Assembly (NCBI GenBank): GCA_038501785.1
Contig: JBAMJR010000073.1
Span: forward strand, 1,446,001-1,510,000
Length of the DNA: 64,000 bases
Source of the DNA: Myoxocephalus aenaeus
Lineage: Eukaryota; Chordata; Actinopteri; Perciformes; Cottidae
Reading direction: 5' to 3'
Shown: in pieces, positions 39,126-52,470 of the stretch
Numbering within the stretch: the first letter of the stretch is position 1
Layout: every line of letters starts with the position of its first letter
The notes under the pieces: model-generated
The model's database searches: none
What the model was told of the DNA's origin: nothing
The model's input: only the letters and a program-made list of their open reading frames with translations
Translations under genes and position numbers: made by a program

Positions 39126-40435
39126 GTGAGTTAACTTGTGCCAGTGTGGAATGCTGACGGATGTTCGGCAGGTGTCTGCTTGTGACAAGAGTGTGCATGC
39201 GTGTCCTGTTTCCTCACTCATGCACAGTTGTATATTTATTTGTGCTGTGTGTCTCCTGTTATTCAACCCCCCCCCCCCTCCCTTTTTTTTTGTTTGTGCA
39301 TCACTTGCAAGGAAGTGTGCATTTATAGTCATAGCCAGGTGATTAACTGGGGAACCTCAGTATAAATCAACCCGTTATCATGCTGAGCAGAAAGGAACAC
39401 AACAATAGCTGCTTAACGACCCCCTCATGCTGGTTTGTGTGTGTGTCTGCCTTTTGTAAGTAAAGTGCATATGTGTGTTATAGACGATGTTCTGTTGTAA
39501 CAGGTGAAATGTGTCTGAATTTCAGCCACTTTGGCGATCTCATAGAGTCATTATAAAATCTTGCTTTGAGAAAATTAATTGAGAGTATTTTCCGTTAACG
39601 CATGGCAATTTGTCACAACTGTCATGGGAAGGTTACTTGTCCCCCGATTCTTGTCTATTCGTAAGATGGACAACTTATTGTGTAAGTAGGGATTTTCTTC
39701 TTCTTGGCATGTTACTGTTGAGCTTCGATGAACATTTAAGGAATCGATTAAAATAACAAATATTTCACTTGTTTTTAAAGGAAGATCAAATTGTGTCCGG
39801 TGGGATTTTGTACACTTGACACTTGAGTATGAACTGTGCTACTTTAAAACGTGGTCAGATCAGTTGTAATAGTTCTTTTAAAAGTCGGCCTAATATAATG
39901 GATCGACATACGCATGGAAGAATGGTAAATTGCGTTTTGTCATCTGCCAAACAGAACTGTAGCTTTTTTTTGCAAACTTGTGAACTATTGCTTTCCAGGT
40001 CCCATTAACAATATTTCCTACATGTGTTTCAGCTGTAGAGACTTATTATTATCTATGGTGACATTTAGAAAGTCGGCCTATATTGTTCCCCATCTATTCT
40101 CATGCTGTACCCGGTTTCGAAATACCATGCCATGCTCGATGTATCCCATCATCCATCTATGTGTGTCCGTCTCTCTTTCGGTCTCTGTTTCTCTCCCTTT
40201 CCCAGAAAAACCCCACCATCCGCGGTTCCCTCTCTCTCCCTCCATGTCGTCCAGTGAAGGTTATTTCCATATATCGAGTTGGTTTCATTCGTCAAAGTCA
40301 GCCAGACATATTGTTCATGGTCACAGCAGGGGAAACAGGTTGGGGGGGCATTAACACCATATTGGGAGCTGTGGTGATTATATCCTGAGAGGAGAGAGAG
40401 AATGAGCAGTTAATTTCAGTGTACTTTTTCTTTCG
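39126..40435. other. Non-coding, intron-like stretch
   Basis: A C-run then T-run at about 39,268-39,291. 'ttctctccctttcccag' near 40,205 is acceptor-like, but the downstream frames are not recognisable and no donor fits. Confidence 0.45.
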
Positions 40436-40467
40436 TGTGTGTGAGTGTGTGTGTGAGAGAGTGTGTA

Positions 40468-40514
<47 letters not shown>
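40436..40514. repeat. Compound (GT)n-(GA)n microsatellite
   Basis: Interrupted GT at 40,436-40,487 passing directly into pure GA to 40,514. Confidence 0.93.
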
Positions 40515-40517
<3 letters not shown>

Positions 40518-42024
40518 GGGAGGCTTGAGGTTATCGGTCTTTGGATTCATCATATCTCGTACGGAGCCTGGCTTTACCTCTCTCCCATGTGGATCCTGTG
40601 TCATTAAGCTGAGACCAAATCTGAGAGATCATTTTCTCACTGTGACTCTTTCTCTTTCTGGATACATCAGACTCCCTCTGTCTCTCTGTCTTTGTCTTTA
40701 CCTCTCGCCAGCTTTTTATCTGTTCATTACTCACTTTCTGCCTATCTTTCTCACACACACACACACACTTACGCACACATTCGCACACCAGTGCCACTGC
40801 ATTTGTGGAAACTTCAGCTCATAAAACATGCATCCCTCATTGAATGTAGAATGAGTGTGTTCAGAACTCATGTGATTGAAATTCAAATTAAATACAGATT
40901 GCTATACTGTGGCGCTTATGTTATATATTAACCATCTTGGTGAAGACGGAGATCCCGTCCTTTTATTTATGGGTTTATGGAAAAGTCATAGCGTCGACAT
41001 TGTACTGATTAGAACACATGCTCAAATTCAAATGTTTACTCTGATTGTTTTAAGTTTCCTGTTTGCATTTGTTGAATGAGTCTGTGTTAAGTGGTTAAAC
41101 TGGAAATGTTTTCTATAAATTGCTTAAGGAGCAGTGGTGTTGAATCTTTCCCAAATTCCCACTGTGTCAGGATTATTTCCACTTTTTTACTTTCTCTGTT
41201 TCCAAATCATTCACATTTATTTCGGTGCCAATGGGCAGCTGAACAAGATTGCAATAATCTATGTGGTAATTAATAATTTACATAATACCTCATTCTCGGG
41301 GAATTTTATTTTTCCCCGCGCCGCCAGTGTTAATTGTGTTAGCTAAGCTACCGTCATTACTTATCGTTAGGCCGACAGTTAAATGTGGACATATCCAGCT
41401 CTCATTAGCGACTGCATCATCCATCAGGTCCTGCACAGATTCAAGCACAGTGGCAGATAAGAAACTGCAGTAAAACGACCAAAATCTTTATCTGTTTGTT
41501 CTTTTTTTCAGTTGCAATTCAAACACTCATCTCCATGACACAAGCGCAGCTTCTGTTCTTGTTTGCTGATTAGATTAGTGCTTCTTTTGGTTGAGACACA
41601 GGTACGTAGGACTTGTACAGTTCAATATTAACGTGAAAACAAGTCTCTCAATTGCTTCATGTATACATTTTTAATTTCTACGTCTGCTAATACATTACAG
41701 ATGCTTAGTATGGCACTTAAAAGCTATAGATAGATCAGTGAACTGAGCATTTTTCTGTCCTTCCACCCGTGGCACATCTTTTCTTTCAAGAAGCAACTCG
41801 GTGGCCTGGTGTGCTGTTATTTCAGTCTGTGTGATAAATCCTGAGTAGACTCCCTTGCTTTATGTTTTCGAGGTAGAGGAGCCAGACATGGGCATTTCTC
41901 TGAACTAATGTGTGAACTGTTGCCTTTCTTTACTGCTTTATGTTATGCTGTCCTCCCTTTTTGTACTTCCGCGGTCCTCTCTCCTTACTGTCTCTCTTTA
42001 GATAAATTACACACAACTGTTCAA
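40515..42024. other. Non-coding stretch with a short (CA)n
   Basis: (CA)n at about 40,752-40,768. No gene or known repeat. Confidence 0.55.
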
Positions 42025-42120
42025 AGTGTAGGGATGTGTAATGTCTGGATCTGTATCAATTTTTGTAGTGTAGGGATGTGTAATGGTGTAGGGATGTGTA
42101 ATGTCTGGATCTGTATCAAG
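42025..42120. repeat. Small minisatellite, 2 full units plus one partial
   Basis: A unit of about 35 bp ('gtgtagggatgtgtaatg' plus 'tctggatctgtatcaa') occurs at 42,026-42,059 and 42,086-42,119, with an 18-bp partial unit at 42,068-42,085. Confidence 0.9.
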
Positions 42121-42787
42121 ATTTTCCTGCCAAAGTTATTGTGGCCAACAATGTCACGGTAGCATCACCGTAAACCGATGCTACATCTCTGGTCGACCCT
42201 GCAAAAGTATTAGACAGAATATATAGAATTATACTAAAACACCCTAAACATGCGCAAAGTACGTGGACTAGCTAAAATGAATCATGGCCACGGTTCCTAT
42301 ATCAAGTCAGACACAGAGCCAGGTTTGCCTGCCCTGCTGTGGTTGTTCTGCCAACTAATGTGCTAATCAGGGCAGAAACGATGGGCTGTGTCCACGATAC
42401 TCTCTGAAAACGAGGTTAGTTGCAATCATATTGGTGATTGAAATGTTTGCCCTGATTGTGATCTGAGTCCATTTAATATTGGGTGTCTGCCAATGCCGAT
42501 TTTATAGTTAAATCTGACATTCATTTTCAGTACTGAAATTCATTTCCTTCTAAATTTGACTAATCTGTCTTATTCACAAGCTACTTGATCCAGATATTGA
42601 AGGTTCTGATGCAAAACTAAGCTCATACATGACATGGATGAAAGTTTAAGTGGGAGAAAGCGACTCCTGAAACTGACATGACGTAATCAGCAAGAGGGGG
42701 ATTTGTGGGACTACAGAAACACTTGTCTCGGTTATAAAAATAAATGTGATTTTTATTTGGGGTCAGTTGGGATCCAGTAAATATTAG
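42121..42787. other. Non-coding stretch, nothing recognised
   Basis: A small palindrome ('gtagcatc'..'gatgctac') lies near 42,160-42,184. No gene. Confidence 0.5.
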
Positions 42788-43225
42788 CATTATAAGAAGT
42801 GGATATAGTCATCGTGACGTCGCCCATTGGTTTGCTTAATAACTGCCGTTATTAAGCCTCAAATTTAGCGATTTCGCCGTTGCCATCTTGGATTACGGTC
42901 GTCGCCATGTTTTGAACAGAAGTTACCATATTTGGAATGTGGAGGAGTGACATAAAGCATACTCCGCTTTATGGTCTATTTTACTATAAATGGGACCATA
43001 GATTACGAGCTGAACATCATGCTGTATTGAAGAAACTATAGATTGTGTCTATAAACTCATGTTTACAATGTTTACTGAGGGAATAGATCAAGTGAGAAGT
43101 AGAGTCATTTTCTCATAGACTTCCATACAATCGGTCTTCTTTTTGCAACCGGAGGAGTCTCCCCCTGCTGGTCAGTAGAGAGAATGCACATTTTAAGACA
43201 CTTCCACATTGAATTCACCTGGAGG
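42788..43225 (+). repeat. Percomorph repeat C, copy 2 (uninterrupted)
   Basis: Collinear with copy 1 at 4.5-5.5 kb: 'gaagtggatatagtcatcgtgacgtcgccca', 'ccatcttggattacggtcgtcgccatg', 'actccgctttatggtct', 'aaactcatgtttacaatgtttactgagg', 'ttcttctttttgcaacc.gaggagtc' and 'gtcagtagagagaatgca'. It lacks the 610-bp insertion of copy 1. Confidence 0.75.
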
Positions 43226-44465
43226 AACCGGAGGTTGCCGCCTGATTGGGTGTAAGTAAATAACATTTTCCATTGTGAAAATGTAAGGCTATTAGGCAAG
43301 TAAAACCTCTTTGCTACTTGCCTGAAGGCTGAAGAAGCTTAATGTTAAGCCCTGGCCCGGATTGGCCCTGATACCGATATTTAGGAACATTTTGAGACGT
43401 CCCTCGTTATCATCATCATTATGTTTTATCATGGTATAAAAACTGAGAAGCAAAAATAACACAAAAACAGGTTGGGTTTTCCAACAGCATTTTCATGCTG
43501 CGATATTTTTTTATTTGTTGGGTTTACATTTTGAGATTGAATAGATTTGCTTGAGGCTACTGAAGCCTATTTGGGTTTAACTTCTTGTTAAGCGGTATTT
43601 GACTCGTACACTAATTAAGCTGAGGCTCCTTTAGTCACCCAACGTTGGAGACGGTACCAACAGTGAACATCACAGCTCTTTACTGTTGATCCCTCAACCA
43701 CAAAGTACTGTATTAACAGAAGACTGATGAATGTGCCAATTATGCTGATTTTTCTTTAAGACACTTGTCTGTCTGACAGCCGTGGGTCTCACAGAGCGCA
43801 GTGTGTGAGGCTCTCTCTCCTCTCTGATGAAAAGTAATAGATGAGGAAGAGCATTTGCATCGTGACACAAGGGCTGGTTCAACAGTACGTTGCAGTATTT
43901 GCTCTTTGGCAATGCCTGATCCAGCCAGATGTTGACAATTTGACATACATTACAGAGCTGAGAGCAGGGAAAACAAGAATTGATGGCAAGTATCTGCTAT
44001 ATTCTGAACTATTGACAAAGGACCTTTGTATTTTCAAACTGTTTTGATGCTGTCTGATTTAACTACTCAATTGATCATGTTGTAAAAGTGGTCGGAAGTT
44101 CTCAAAAAAAGACGTGTATTGTATATCACAAATGCTTTATAGAAGCAGGACAGGAGCTTGGATTGTTTTTTAAGCCTCTTGGGAGCTTTGTTTTACTGTG
44201 TGTAAAACAGCGAGCGCAGAGAGGGAAAATGATGAAGCTCCTCGGATCTTAAAACGTGGGGGGATATGTGAGCTGCCCTCTTGAAATAATGGAGGAAATG
44301 CATCTGCGATAGGAGAGCTTTTCAGTCATTTTCTTCACCTTTACATTCCGTACCTATCAGGCAAATTTCCCAAATGGGACGACATTGTTGAACTGATCTA
44401 AGCCTCTGATTTATATCCTATCACAGAGCACTGCAGAGACATATTCACCTTCCTCTTTATTTCAG
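43226..44465. other. Non-coding stretch, nothing recognised
   Basis: No feature supported. Confidence 0.55.
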
Positions 44466-44551
44466 TCCATGAAATCGCGGACATCTAAATGAGTTCTTAT
44501 GCCACTATGCCTCAAACAAGAGTTCACAGCTCAAGGGAGGGTTCTTGTTGG
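44466..44551 (+). other. Exon-like interval, 86 nt, non-coding
   Basis: Preceded by a good acceptor ('ttcctctttatttcag', ending 44,465) and followed by GTAAGTA from 44,552. The first two frames checked, including the one with an in-frame ATG, close within about 27 bases, so if spliced it would be an untranslated or lncRNA exon. It lies about 5.3 kb downstream of the candidate first exon on the same strand. Confidence 0.25.
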
Positions 44552-45916
44552 GTAAGTATTCCCGTTTCCAGGATCCATGGTGTGTGGCGTTGCATTAAGA
44601 ATTACCTTCTGCAGCCAGCATGTGCTATATCTTATTTTACAAGCGACCGCCTTATGAATCTTGCGGGGATGTGCTTGAGAGGTTTTATTTTTATCCCCCA
44701 TCTCCCAGTCCTCCCCAGTGTTTAGAGAAGCTGGGCAGGCCATGTTAATGATCCTCATTAGCCAAGGAGCTTTCTTCCTCTTCAACTTCTACTTAACGTT
44801 TGGGGTTCTTCTCCTCTACCCCGTCTGTCTGTCTTTCTCACTCTCTCTCCCTACTTCTGCATCTCCCTCCAAATGTGTTTTCATCTCCTTCTTTCTCTCT
44901 TGCTCGCTCCTCCTTCTCCTACCTGAGTGTCCGCACCGGGAAATAGTCTGTAAAGGTCTTACATCCTTTTCATCCTCTTCTTCAGATGATTTTTTTTTCC
45001 AAGGTATTTACTGCACAGCGCGAGTCCCTGGGTACTCGTGTGTTCCTGTGTGCTTGAATTTCAGCATGTATTTCCGTCGAGAAAAGGAAGTGTTCTAGGT
45101 GACCTCTGATACTACTTGTTTTTGTTACCCCTACTGTGAAGTAAAAAACTTAAAGTTCAGGCGTGAGGCCCCTCCAGGCAACCTGTGAAGGATGTTCAGA
45201 TATACAAACATGTCAGCTGCAGAGACACCTTTAGGTGAAGGGTAAATATGCTCGGGCTCTGTTTATACAACAACTATGCAGCAGGTAGAGGCCGACGTTG
45301 TTTGATACCTGGCTCACTGGGGATTATCTGAAGCGGTCCAGTCCGGGCTGCCGCCACGCTGCCTCTTTCGATACTTATCTCAATGTTCGCTTTATGTAAC
45401 CTTTATTTAGGAAGGGAAGTCACACTGCACACTGAGGGGAAAACATGTCACACCAAATGTGGCCTCATTGCATGAATTATCCTAAAGTACAGGTTTGCTG
45501 TGTTCTGCGAAAAATGTGCCTGATTTGCATTTTCTGAGAAGTTTCTAATTGCAAAGTCTCATTGATGGCGGAAAAGGTTAAAGCATTATAATTCTGCGGA
45601 AGGGATGTTGTCTGAATTGGCTAGCTTGTGAAGCTCTTTAAACTTGACATTTGGGCTTTTGGGAACAAATCTAGTTTGAACTTTTACTGAAGATACTCAA
45701 CTGATTAGAGTATGTATCGGTAATAAAAATGATATTACGAAGAATATAAATCCCTGCCATCTAACTTCCTCCTCTCTACTTCTACTCATCTTTTCTCTCA
45801 GTAAAAGACAAATGGTGGACACGGGTCAAATAATAGTGTATTTACTTCAGCAACCAAACGATCTGATTGGACCATTAATCAGTATAGGAGCGCTGATATT
45901 TACATGAAAAATGTGT
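44552..45916. other. Non-coding stretch, pyrimidine-rich at start
   Basis: CT-rich at about 44,765-44,930, where the 126-codon frame 44,718-45,098 falls. Nothing else is recognised. Confidence 0.5.
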
Positions 45917-45958
45917 ATGTATATATATATATATATACTCTATATATGTATATAAATA
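45917..45958. repeat. (TA)n microsatellite, interrupted
   Basis: Two TA runs separated by 'ctc'. Confidence 0.85.
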
Positions 45959-48900
45959 TGCTCTTCTCCTAAATATGTATCAGACTGGCAACCTAAAAAA
46001 CAGACCAACTGTACTAACACACTGTCGACTCAGTTTAAAATGGAAGACAACCTGGCATTTTAATTTTCAGTGTGTTTAGAGGCAAGCTCTGGGGTTGAGC
46101 AAAGACGTGGATGTTCAACTACATCATCCAAGTCAGCATGGGGAAAGAAGACGGGATCGTTGTTGTGAGGAAAGCCTTGTGGCCAAAGCTGTTTGACTCG
46201 AGCTTAAAAGTAATTTGGGAAAAGTTCATGCCACAAGTCCTGTCAAGCAAAGTCAAGTCTTCATAAACCAACTGCAAATCAACTGCATGCCTTTTGGGTT
46301 TCTGAATGCTGATCATTAAACTGCACTAGTTACACACAATTAATATTTTTCTTTCAAATCTGTAAATAGTTCAGCCTGAAATTTAAAATTCAGAACTTAA
46401 AAAAAATGCAGTTTGAAAGCAAAATGCTCTTACAAGACCTTGAAAAAGCCTGTAAGTTGACATTGGGTCAACATCTAACTGTGCTATTACATGTGGTGTT
46501 TTTTTACAACCTGCAACAGCTGTCCTTAGAATGCATTACACATTGTAATATTCAAGGTATTTGGTAATGGAAGGCCTTCATGTTGCTGTGTTATTTATTT
46601 TTTTGGATTTTATGAAAGAGACTTGAATATCTTTGCTCACGTCCAAGTCTCAAACATAGCTCTTGTTGAGGCTTGATGCACTAAGTAAATACTGTAACAT
46701 TAGCTGGAGTTTGATCACTGCTCAGTGTGTTTGCTACAGTCGTTCAGCTTGAGTTGAGCTTGAGGTTGACGCTGTCTGCTGATTCTGACAACGCAGAATG
46801 AAGTCAAACTTTTTGCCTTACCTGAATGATTTCATCTGTGCATTGGCTGGATGAGATATGGTTTGAGGAAATCGGAAAGCGTACTATATTAAACTTAAAT
46901 GATTTATTGTGCAGAAAAGCTCCCGCAGGGCACTCGGGGTGCGCTTCATCCCAGCGTCCTAGCGGAAAAGCGCTCCATTGTACAGGCATCGCCCCTTTCC
47001 TGTTTATTATTTATTTGGGCTACTGTCTATTTGTTTTATAGTGTTTTATTCGGCCAATCTGACAGCCGTAACGCCAGAGAACGGAAGATGATGCATCTGA
47101 CACAACTTATGTCACAGAAAGGCGGAACCCTCCGGAAAAAAAAGACACTGGATGCCTGCAGCCGCATGCGCTCTCCCCTGATTGGCCCCAGAAAAAGATG
47201 CAGTATGGAAACGGGCCCTAATAGTTGGGTTTTTGACAGCTTTCAGCCTCCATGACTCTGATGAATGGTATGTGGATGCTGACCGATTATGCAGACAGTA
47301 TTGCAGGTTCTCTGTTCCCACTGTGGGCCTTGTGTCATGCACGTCATACAATGAATATTGAAAAACTACATAATCTCAGCTGGTGTGCCGTCCAATTCCA
47401 GCTTTCACGCTCCAGAGTATTGCGGTGCACGTCAGCACATTTGACCCCCTGCTGTCAACGGTTCCAGTTCCAGTTCCATTTTGATGATACAAGTGGGATC
47501 CTCTCTGTACCTCTCTCTCGCTCCAGGATACCGACTAATTTGACAAATTTCTTTTTTTTTTTAATAAAACATGGCTACAACAAACCAATCAAACCAGCAC
47601 CTTCATATACCAGGTAATTGCACATGTGATTAAGAACTAAGAAAGTGTTTTGCCCCCGTGAACTTTCCATCTGTCTGCCATTTACCGGAATGGTGTCATT
47701 AACTTAATTTGTACTTAGCTCATACGAAAAGCCATTCTCATTCGTAGCACACACTGAGCAATTATAACTGCTCCAGTCGTCCCATTTGCATAGTTCCATA
47801 GAATTCTGATAGATTAGATTTTCCACTTAATATGCAAAACAGAGCTGTTTATTGGTTTTGGTTTGCGCAAGATATACCTCATAATAAATCACTTGACTGA
47901 GCAACACTTATTTTTGGGCATGGAAACCAATATATTTCAATCAATATTTCTTTGGTGTTCTCAATGTAGCAAAATTTCACCTTTTCAAAAAGGTCGTAGC
48001 GATGTCCTCTGGTCACATGTCCACCTCTGTCATCAGGTTACGTAATGCCAAGGCTACACTGTTAACATCATAAATGGCTTTAAAGCCAGCCAAAATGAAG
48101 CCAGCATTTCTAAATGGACCCCATAGTCACACCAAGTGAAGGCCACACGAGGATAAGAACAGTTAGATTATGCAGGATCGGTTTGAGGTTGACTTTGAAG
48201 CCATGTGCGGTTTACATTTACAGGTACGATGGAGGATGTCTGTGACGTGCAAGTTGCAATTACTGTCACACAGTTCGGTACTGAAATATTTTCATCTTTT
48301 ACTCAAAACCCTTTCGTTTAAATTTGAATTTCTTTCTCATATATTTGCTTTGCTGGTAATTGATATATTTAGAAAACAAGGAATGCCATTAGCTATCACA
48401 TAGTTTTGTCCCTTTTGATATGAGCTCTGTCAACTATAGAGTTTGATAATACAATGTTTTGTATACGGCCAAAGGTTTCTGATGGATTTTAGGCAATAAA
48501 AGAAGTTTGACCCTGTCTCTGAATCTGCAGCTGCAGATGCGGCAGTGGAGGCTTCTACAACTACCGTACTGTATTTTTAGATCAGATGATTTCAAATCCT
48601 ACAATGTGAAATACATAACTCCATGTCAGTGATCAATGCAGTACACAGAAACATACTTTGTCTGTACTTTGTTTGGTGTCTTGTTGCAGCCCAAAACCTA
48701 GATGATATTACACATACTCTGCAAACTTTTCATTGATCTCTCCCAATCAATATCTATCCCTTTGGAGAGTGATGAGACATTTTTCAACCTACTTTCGTAG
48801 GACAGAGCTACCATCTGAAATCCAATAAGGTGCCCTGGGGGCTATAGAACTTTTACAGCATGATACGCCATTTGAATGCAGTGTTGTTTCTCTTTGTTCA

Positions 48901-49200
48901 CTGCTTAGCCATGTTTTGTCATCTGATCTGTGAAACTGAAGCTTCATGCAGAAATCTAAATAGTGTTGGAAAACATTTTGTCCCTTTTTCTTTTGGATGA
49001 GATTTTGAATGAGGGGCAATGAGAAAACAAAACATCAAGGATGTCATTTGATTTTGTGGTCCGGGATATAAAATGACTAGATGACATATTTTGTCATCCA
49101 GCCCCTTCTTGTTTTGTGGTCTTTGAAAACCTCTACTATATATTTAGATAAAATAAACTACAACGCGGTAATTCGAGAGCTTTACAGAATCTGGTTGGTC
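45959..49200. other. Long non-coding stretch, nothing firm
   Basis: A minus-strand CAG/GTAAGG donor-like site lies at about 46,820 with an open frame beside it (46,804-46,989), but no convincing acceptor. No repeat family is recognised. Confidence 0.45.
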
Positions 49201-49344
49201 GATTTTTGAATCTAGGAGAGAGTTGGACCAGCCGTTATCCCGCCTCCAGGCTGTATGCTGAACTACGACAGACTCCTTCTAGCTATAGCTGCATACTTAA
49301 TGCACATGTTGTTGTATTTCCCCAAAATGTAGAAGTATTCCTTT
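49201..49344 (-). repeat. Percomorph interspersed repeat A, minus-strand copy
   Basis: Reads as the reverse complement of the family: 'ccaggctgtatgctgaac', 'tagctatagctgcatacttaa', then 'atttccccaaaatgtagaagtattccttta'. Confidence 0.65.
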
Positions 49345-51624
49345 AGGGGCAGGATGTAAAATGTAATGATAGAAAGCAAGGCTTGAAAGAGGTCAGGTGT
49401 GAGGCTCTCAGCTTGAAGGCTCTTTTGGTGGCCTGAATGTTTCTTTTTTCTTCCTGTCCAAAGAATAGAAATGGAACCGTCATTGCAAACGGAGTGTTTT
49501 GGGAAGGAATGTGTCGTGAGGAGACCACTGTAGCTTGGTGAAGCACTTTTTCTTGGTCAGCTGCTTTGACACTTTACCCGCAGGGTTGCCGTGATTAGTT
49601 GGACTACGCGATGGCGTTGGAGCTGGAGGTGCGTTGGCATCCTTATTGTAAAGTGAGGCATGTTTAGGAAGAAATATTCTGTCCGTGTTACTGCTAAATG
49701 CCTTTCATCTGCATGTAGGCCACGACTGTGACACAGAGCCGGTGTGTTCTGATGATTTATGCCGCCTTGTGGAAAAATGCTGGAGTCTATCGATTTTTAT
49801 TACAAACTGGGGTAAATGTACTGTAATATTATAACTATATAATTGAAGATTTCAGGTGTAGCATATTTGGAAAGAACAATATATCCCATGAAATGATGCT
49901 ACCACTACAGAATCATTTTACATTACAGCACTACTCACTCCATCATAGCCAAAGTAGCCCATCTGGACATACAGTTTTACAAGGTTTTAAACCTTTGTAC
50001 GCAGCTTGTGTTGTGCTGCATTATACAATGACACAGCCTACACTATGTCAAATAAATGTACTTAAATGAAATGGTCAATTTGATATTTTCAGAGGAACAG
50101 GTAATTGCTAATCTGTAAAATAGTCCATAGAATATATTAATCGATACAAATATGTCGTTGGTGTATCTACAATGTATTTCAGCCGTTTATGTCTGCATAT
50201 AGCTTCCATTAATAAGGACGTTAGAGTTAAATGTAGTTAGAGTGTAGACAGATATAACATTGCTTACTTATGTATTTCTTATGTATTATTTATGTATTTA
50301 ACATAAGAATAGAGGGGCATCTAATAACATTTGTGGGGTTTCACAACAACAGTTTTATACCATAAGGAACTATTATTCACTGTGCGCTGCACAACCTTTA
50401 CAATTATGTACAAACAACTTATCTTTGCATGGCAAACACAGACTTATTGGATAAGATATTGTAAAAGAGAAGGCAAATAAATTCAAAAGTGCAAAAAGAG
50501 CTGACCAATAATCTCAACAGTTCATCTTGATAATAATACACTTTAGACACATTAGACCACAGTTCAGCAGACCAGACACGTTAATTAACTTTTTTGAGAC
50601 ACTAATCCAGACATTATGTATCATTAATCAGTACACTGCTGTCTAGGTCACAGGGATTTGTAGCACAAAAAAAAACAATTAACAGCAGCTGTCCAATACC
50701 TGCCGGTGAATAGCTGAGCACAGAACCACCACAACACAGAGGCAGTTTTTGTGTTACCTCGACACCTCTGGAACAATTAAATGGTTGTACTCTTACTTAT
50801 TGTGGTAGCATTCAAACACTAATGGTTTGAAACTGAAATGACTTCCTGACAGCTACTGGGTCACAAGGCAGTAAGTACTGCTGTGCCACTGATTAAATTC
50901 ACCCAATAATTAAGCAGACATCATTGATTCCCTGCTGAGAAATGGAGAAATAGAGAGAGTATGTGTGTGAGAGACTCCCTGTCTGTTCCTGTGCTTCCTG
51001 TAGCCCCTGCAGCGGTGGGCCAGTCAGATATGCGTAATTTGGGAAATGAGCAGAAGTCAATTCCACTTAAACAGACAGTGGTGGTTGGACACATCGATGT
51101 TCCATGCATTGTTGACTCCCTTCATTTTCCCCCTCCCTGACTTCCTCTGTGTAATTGACAGAGCGATCGAAGGCAATGAGAATGTGTGTCCTAGATTATG
51201 ATCGTGTGTGTGTGAGAGTGTAATGTGGTGTGTAGGAGTTTAAAACTACAATCATGCACTGCTTGGACAATTTCGGACACGTGTCGGACATGTGTGCCCG
51301 TCTGTGCATTTTACAATGGATCAGCATCTTTAAAAAGATGTGGCGTAAAATAAGGTTTATTTCAGGGTATCACAAAGAACAAATTACACACGGAGTGCAC
51401 ACAGATATGTGTACGGTTAGAGGTTAGCACGCATTATCATTTCTGCTAGGCTATAGGGGGAGGGGCGGGGCCGGAAGCTCTGGCTTGTTTGTATTTCTGT
51501 AAATCAATTACATTTGTTTTGGGTGGCGCTAAGCACAGGATGCTGCGACTGTGCCCTTGCAAAAATAGTGCCGATAGCAGAAGGGGAGGAGAATGCCGGC
51601 TGAAACAGCAGACTTATACCCACA
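49345..51624. other. Non-coding stretch, nothing recognised
   Basis: AT-rich, short frames only. Confidence 0.55.
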
Positions 51625-51719
51625 GTCTAAACCAGGGGTGCACACACTTTTTTGGCTCGCGAGCTACTTTTAAAATGACCAAGTCAAAAAGATCTACCTA
51701 CATTAATAATGGTAAATAC

Positions 51720-51976
<257 letters not shown>

Positions 51977-52084
51977 GAGTATACTTTATATTTACAATAT
52001 TGGCGTACCTTGCATAACTGCATGAACCCTTATGACACAATACAATTATGTACATTTTTGGTCATTACATTTTATCTGATGACT

Positions 52085-52190
52085 TCACTGAATGGAACCA
52101 GCAGGGTTGCATAGTCCGGACAGTAGCTGCTGGTAGCCCGCCTCAGGCAGACTTCCAAATGGTCATCAGTCAAGGTGGAACGGTGTTTTG
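52085..52190 (-). pseudogene. hAT transposase C-terminal fragment
   Basis: The minus-strand peptide STLTDDHLEVCLRRATSSY followed by CPDYATLL resembles the C-terminal dimerisation region of SCAND3/ZBED5-like hAT transposases, where an 'LTDxHLexcLRxAtssyxPDyxxL' pattern is usual. It sits downstream, in transposase orientation, of the GAPAM-containing piece. The intervening catalytic region is deleted. It cannot encode an active enzyme. Confidence 0.7.
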
Positions 52191-52376
52191 ACTTAATATT
52201 TTTTATAATATTATTATACAGTCGGCCTTCTCCAGATGCGCACGGAACAGCCGTCTTTGAAGAGCTCTCGCTCGAACAGAACAGGCGATCTTCGTTGCCA
52301 CATCCATGATCTCTTTCATGTTTAGCATTGTAGCGCATAATGCTTGTTGGTGTATTAGGCAGTGGTAATTAAGGAA

Positions 52377-52470
52377 TTAGGGGAAAACATCGTCCTCCCT
52401 GTACTTGGCAATAAATCCATTCAAGCTGCCAACCATTGCGGGCGCACCGTCCGTGGTGATTGACAATAAT
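52377..52470 (-). pseudogene. hAT transposase central fragment with TDGAPAM motif
   Basis: Minus-strand frame ending TTDGAPAMVGSLNGFIAKYR then EDDVFP. TDGAPAM.G...GF.A is a hallmark segment of hAT transposases of the SCAND3/ZBED5/GTF2IRD2-derived group, located in the RNase H-like fold. Sequence upstream in the same frame has no recognised similarity. With the fragment at 52,085-52,190 it shows that the element descends from a transposase-bearing parent read on the minus strand. Confidence 0.75.

Noticed and set aside
38647..39198. 183-codon minus-strand frame
   Set aside because: Its core is the complement of a GA tract (Leu-Ser run), and the opposite strand looks like the real exon or promoter.
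39980..40388. Two overlapping frames (124 and 101 codons) after an acceptor-like 'ccctttcccag'
   Set aside because: No family recognised in either frame, no consistent donor, and both run through a CT-rich region.
42025..42120. Possible CRISPR-like repeat
   Set aside because: Two and a half adjacent units with no spacers in a vertebrate genome; it is a minisatellite.
46804..46989. Minus-strand open frame next to a CAG/GTAAGG donor
   Set aside because: No convincing acceptor upstream; donor-like words of this strength occur by chance at about this frequency.
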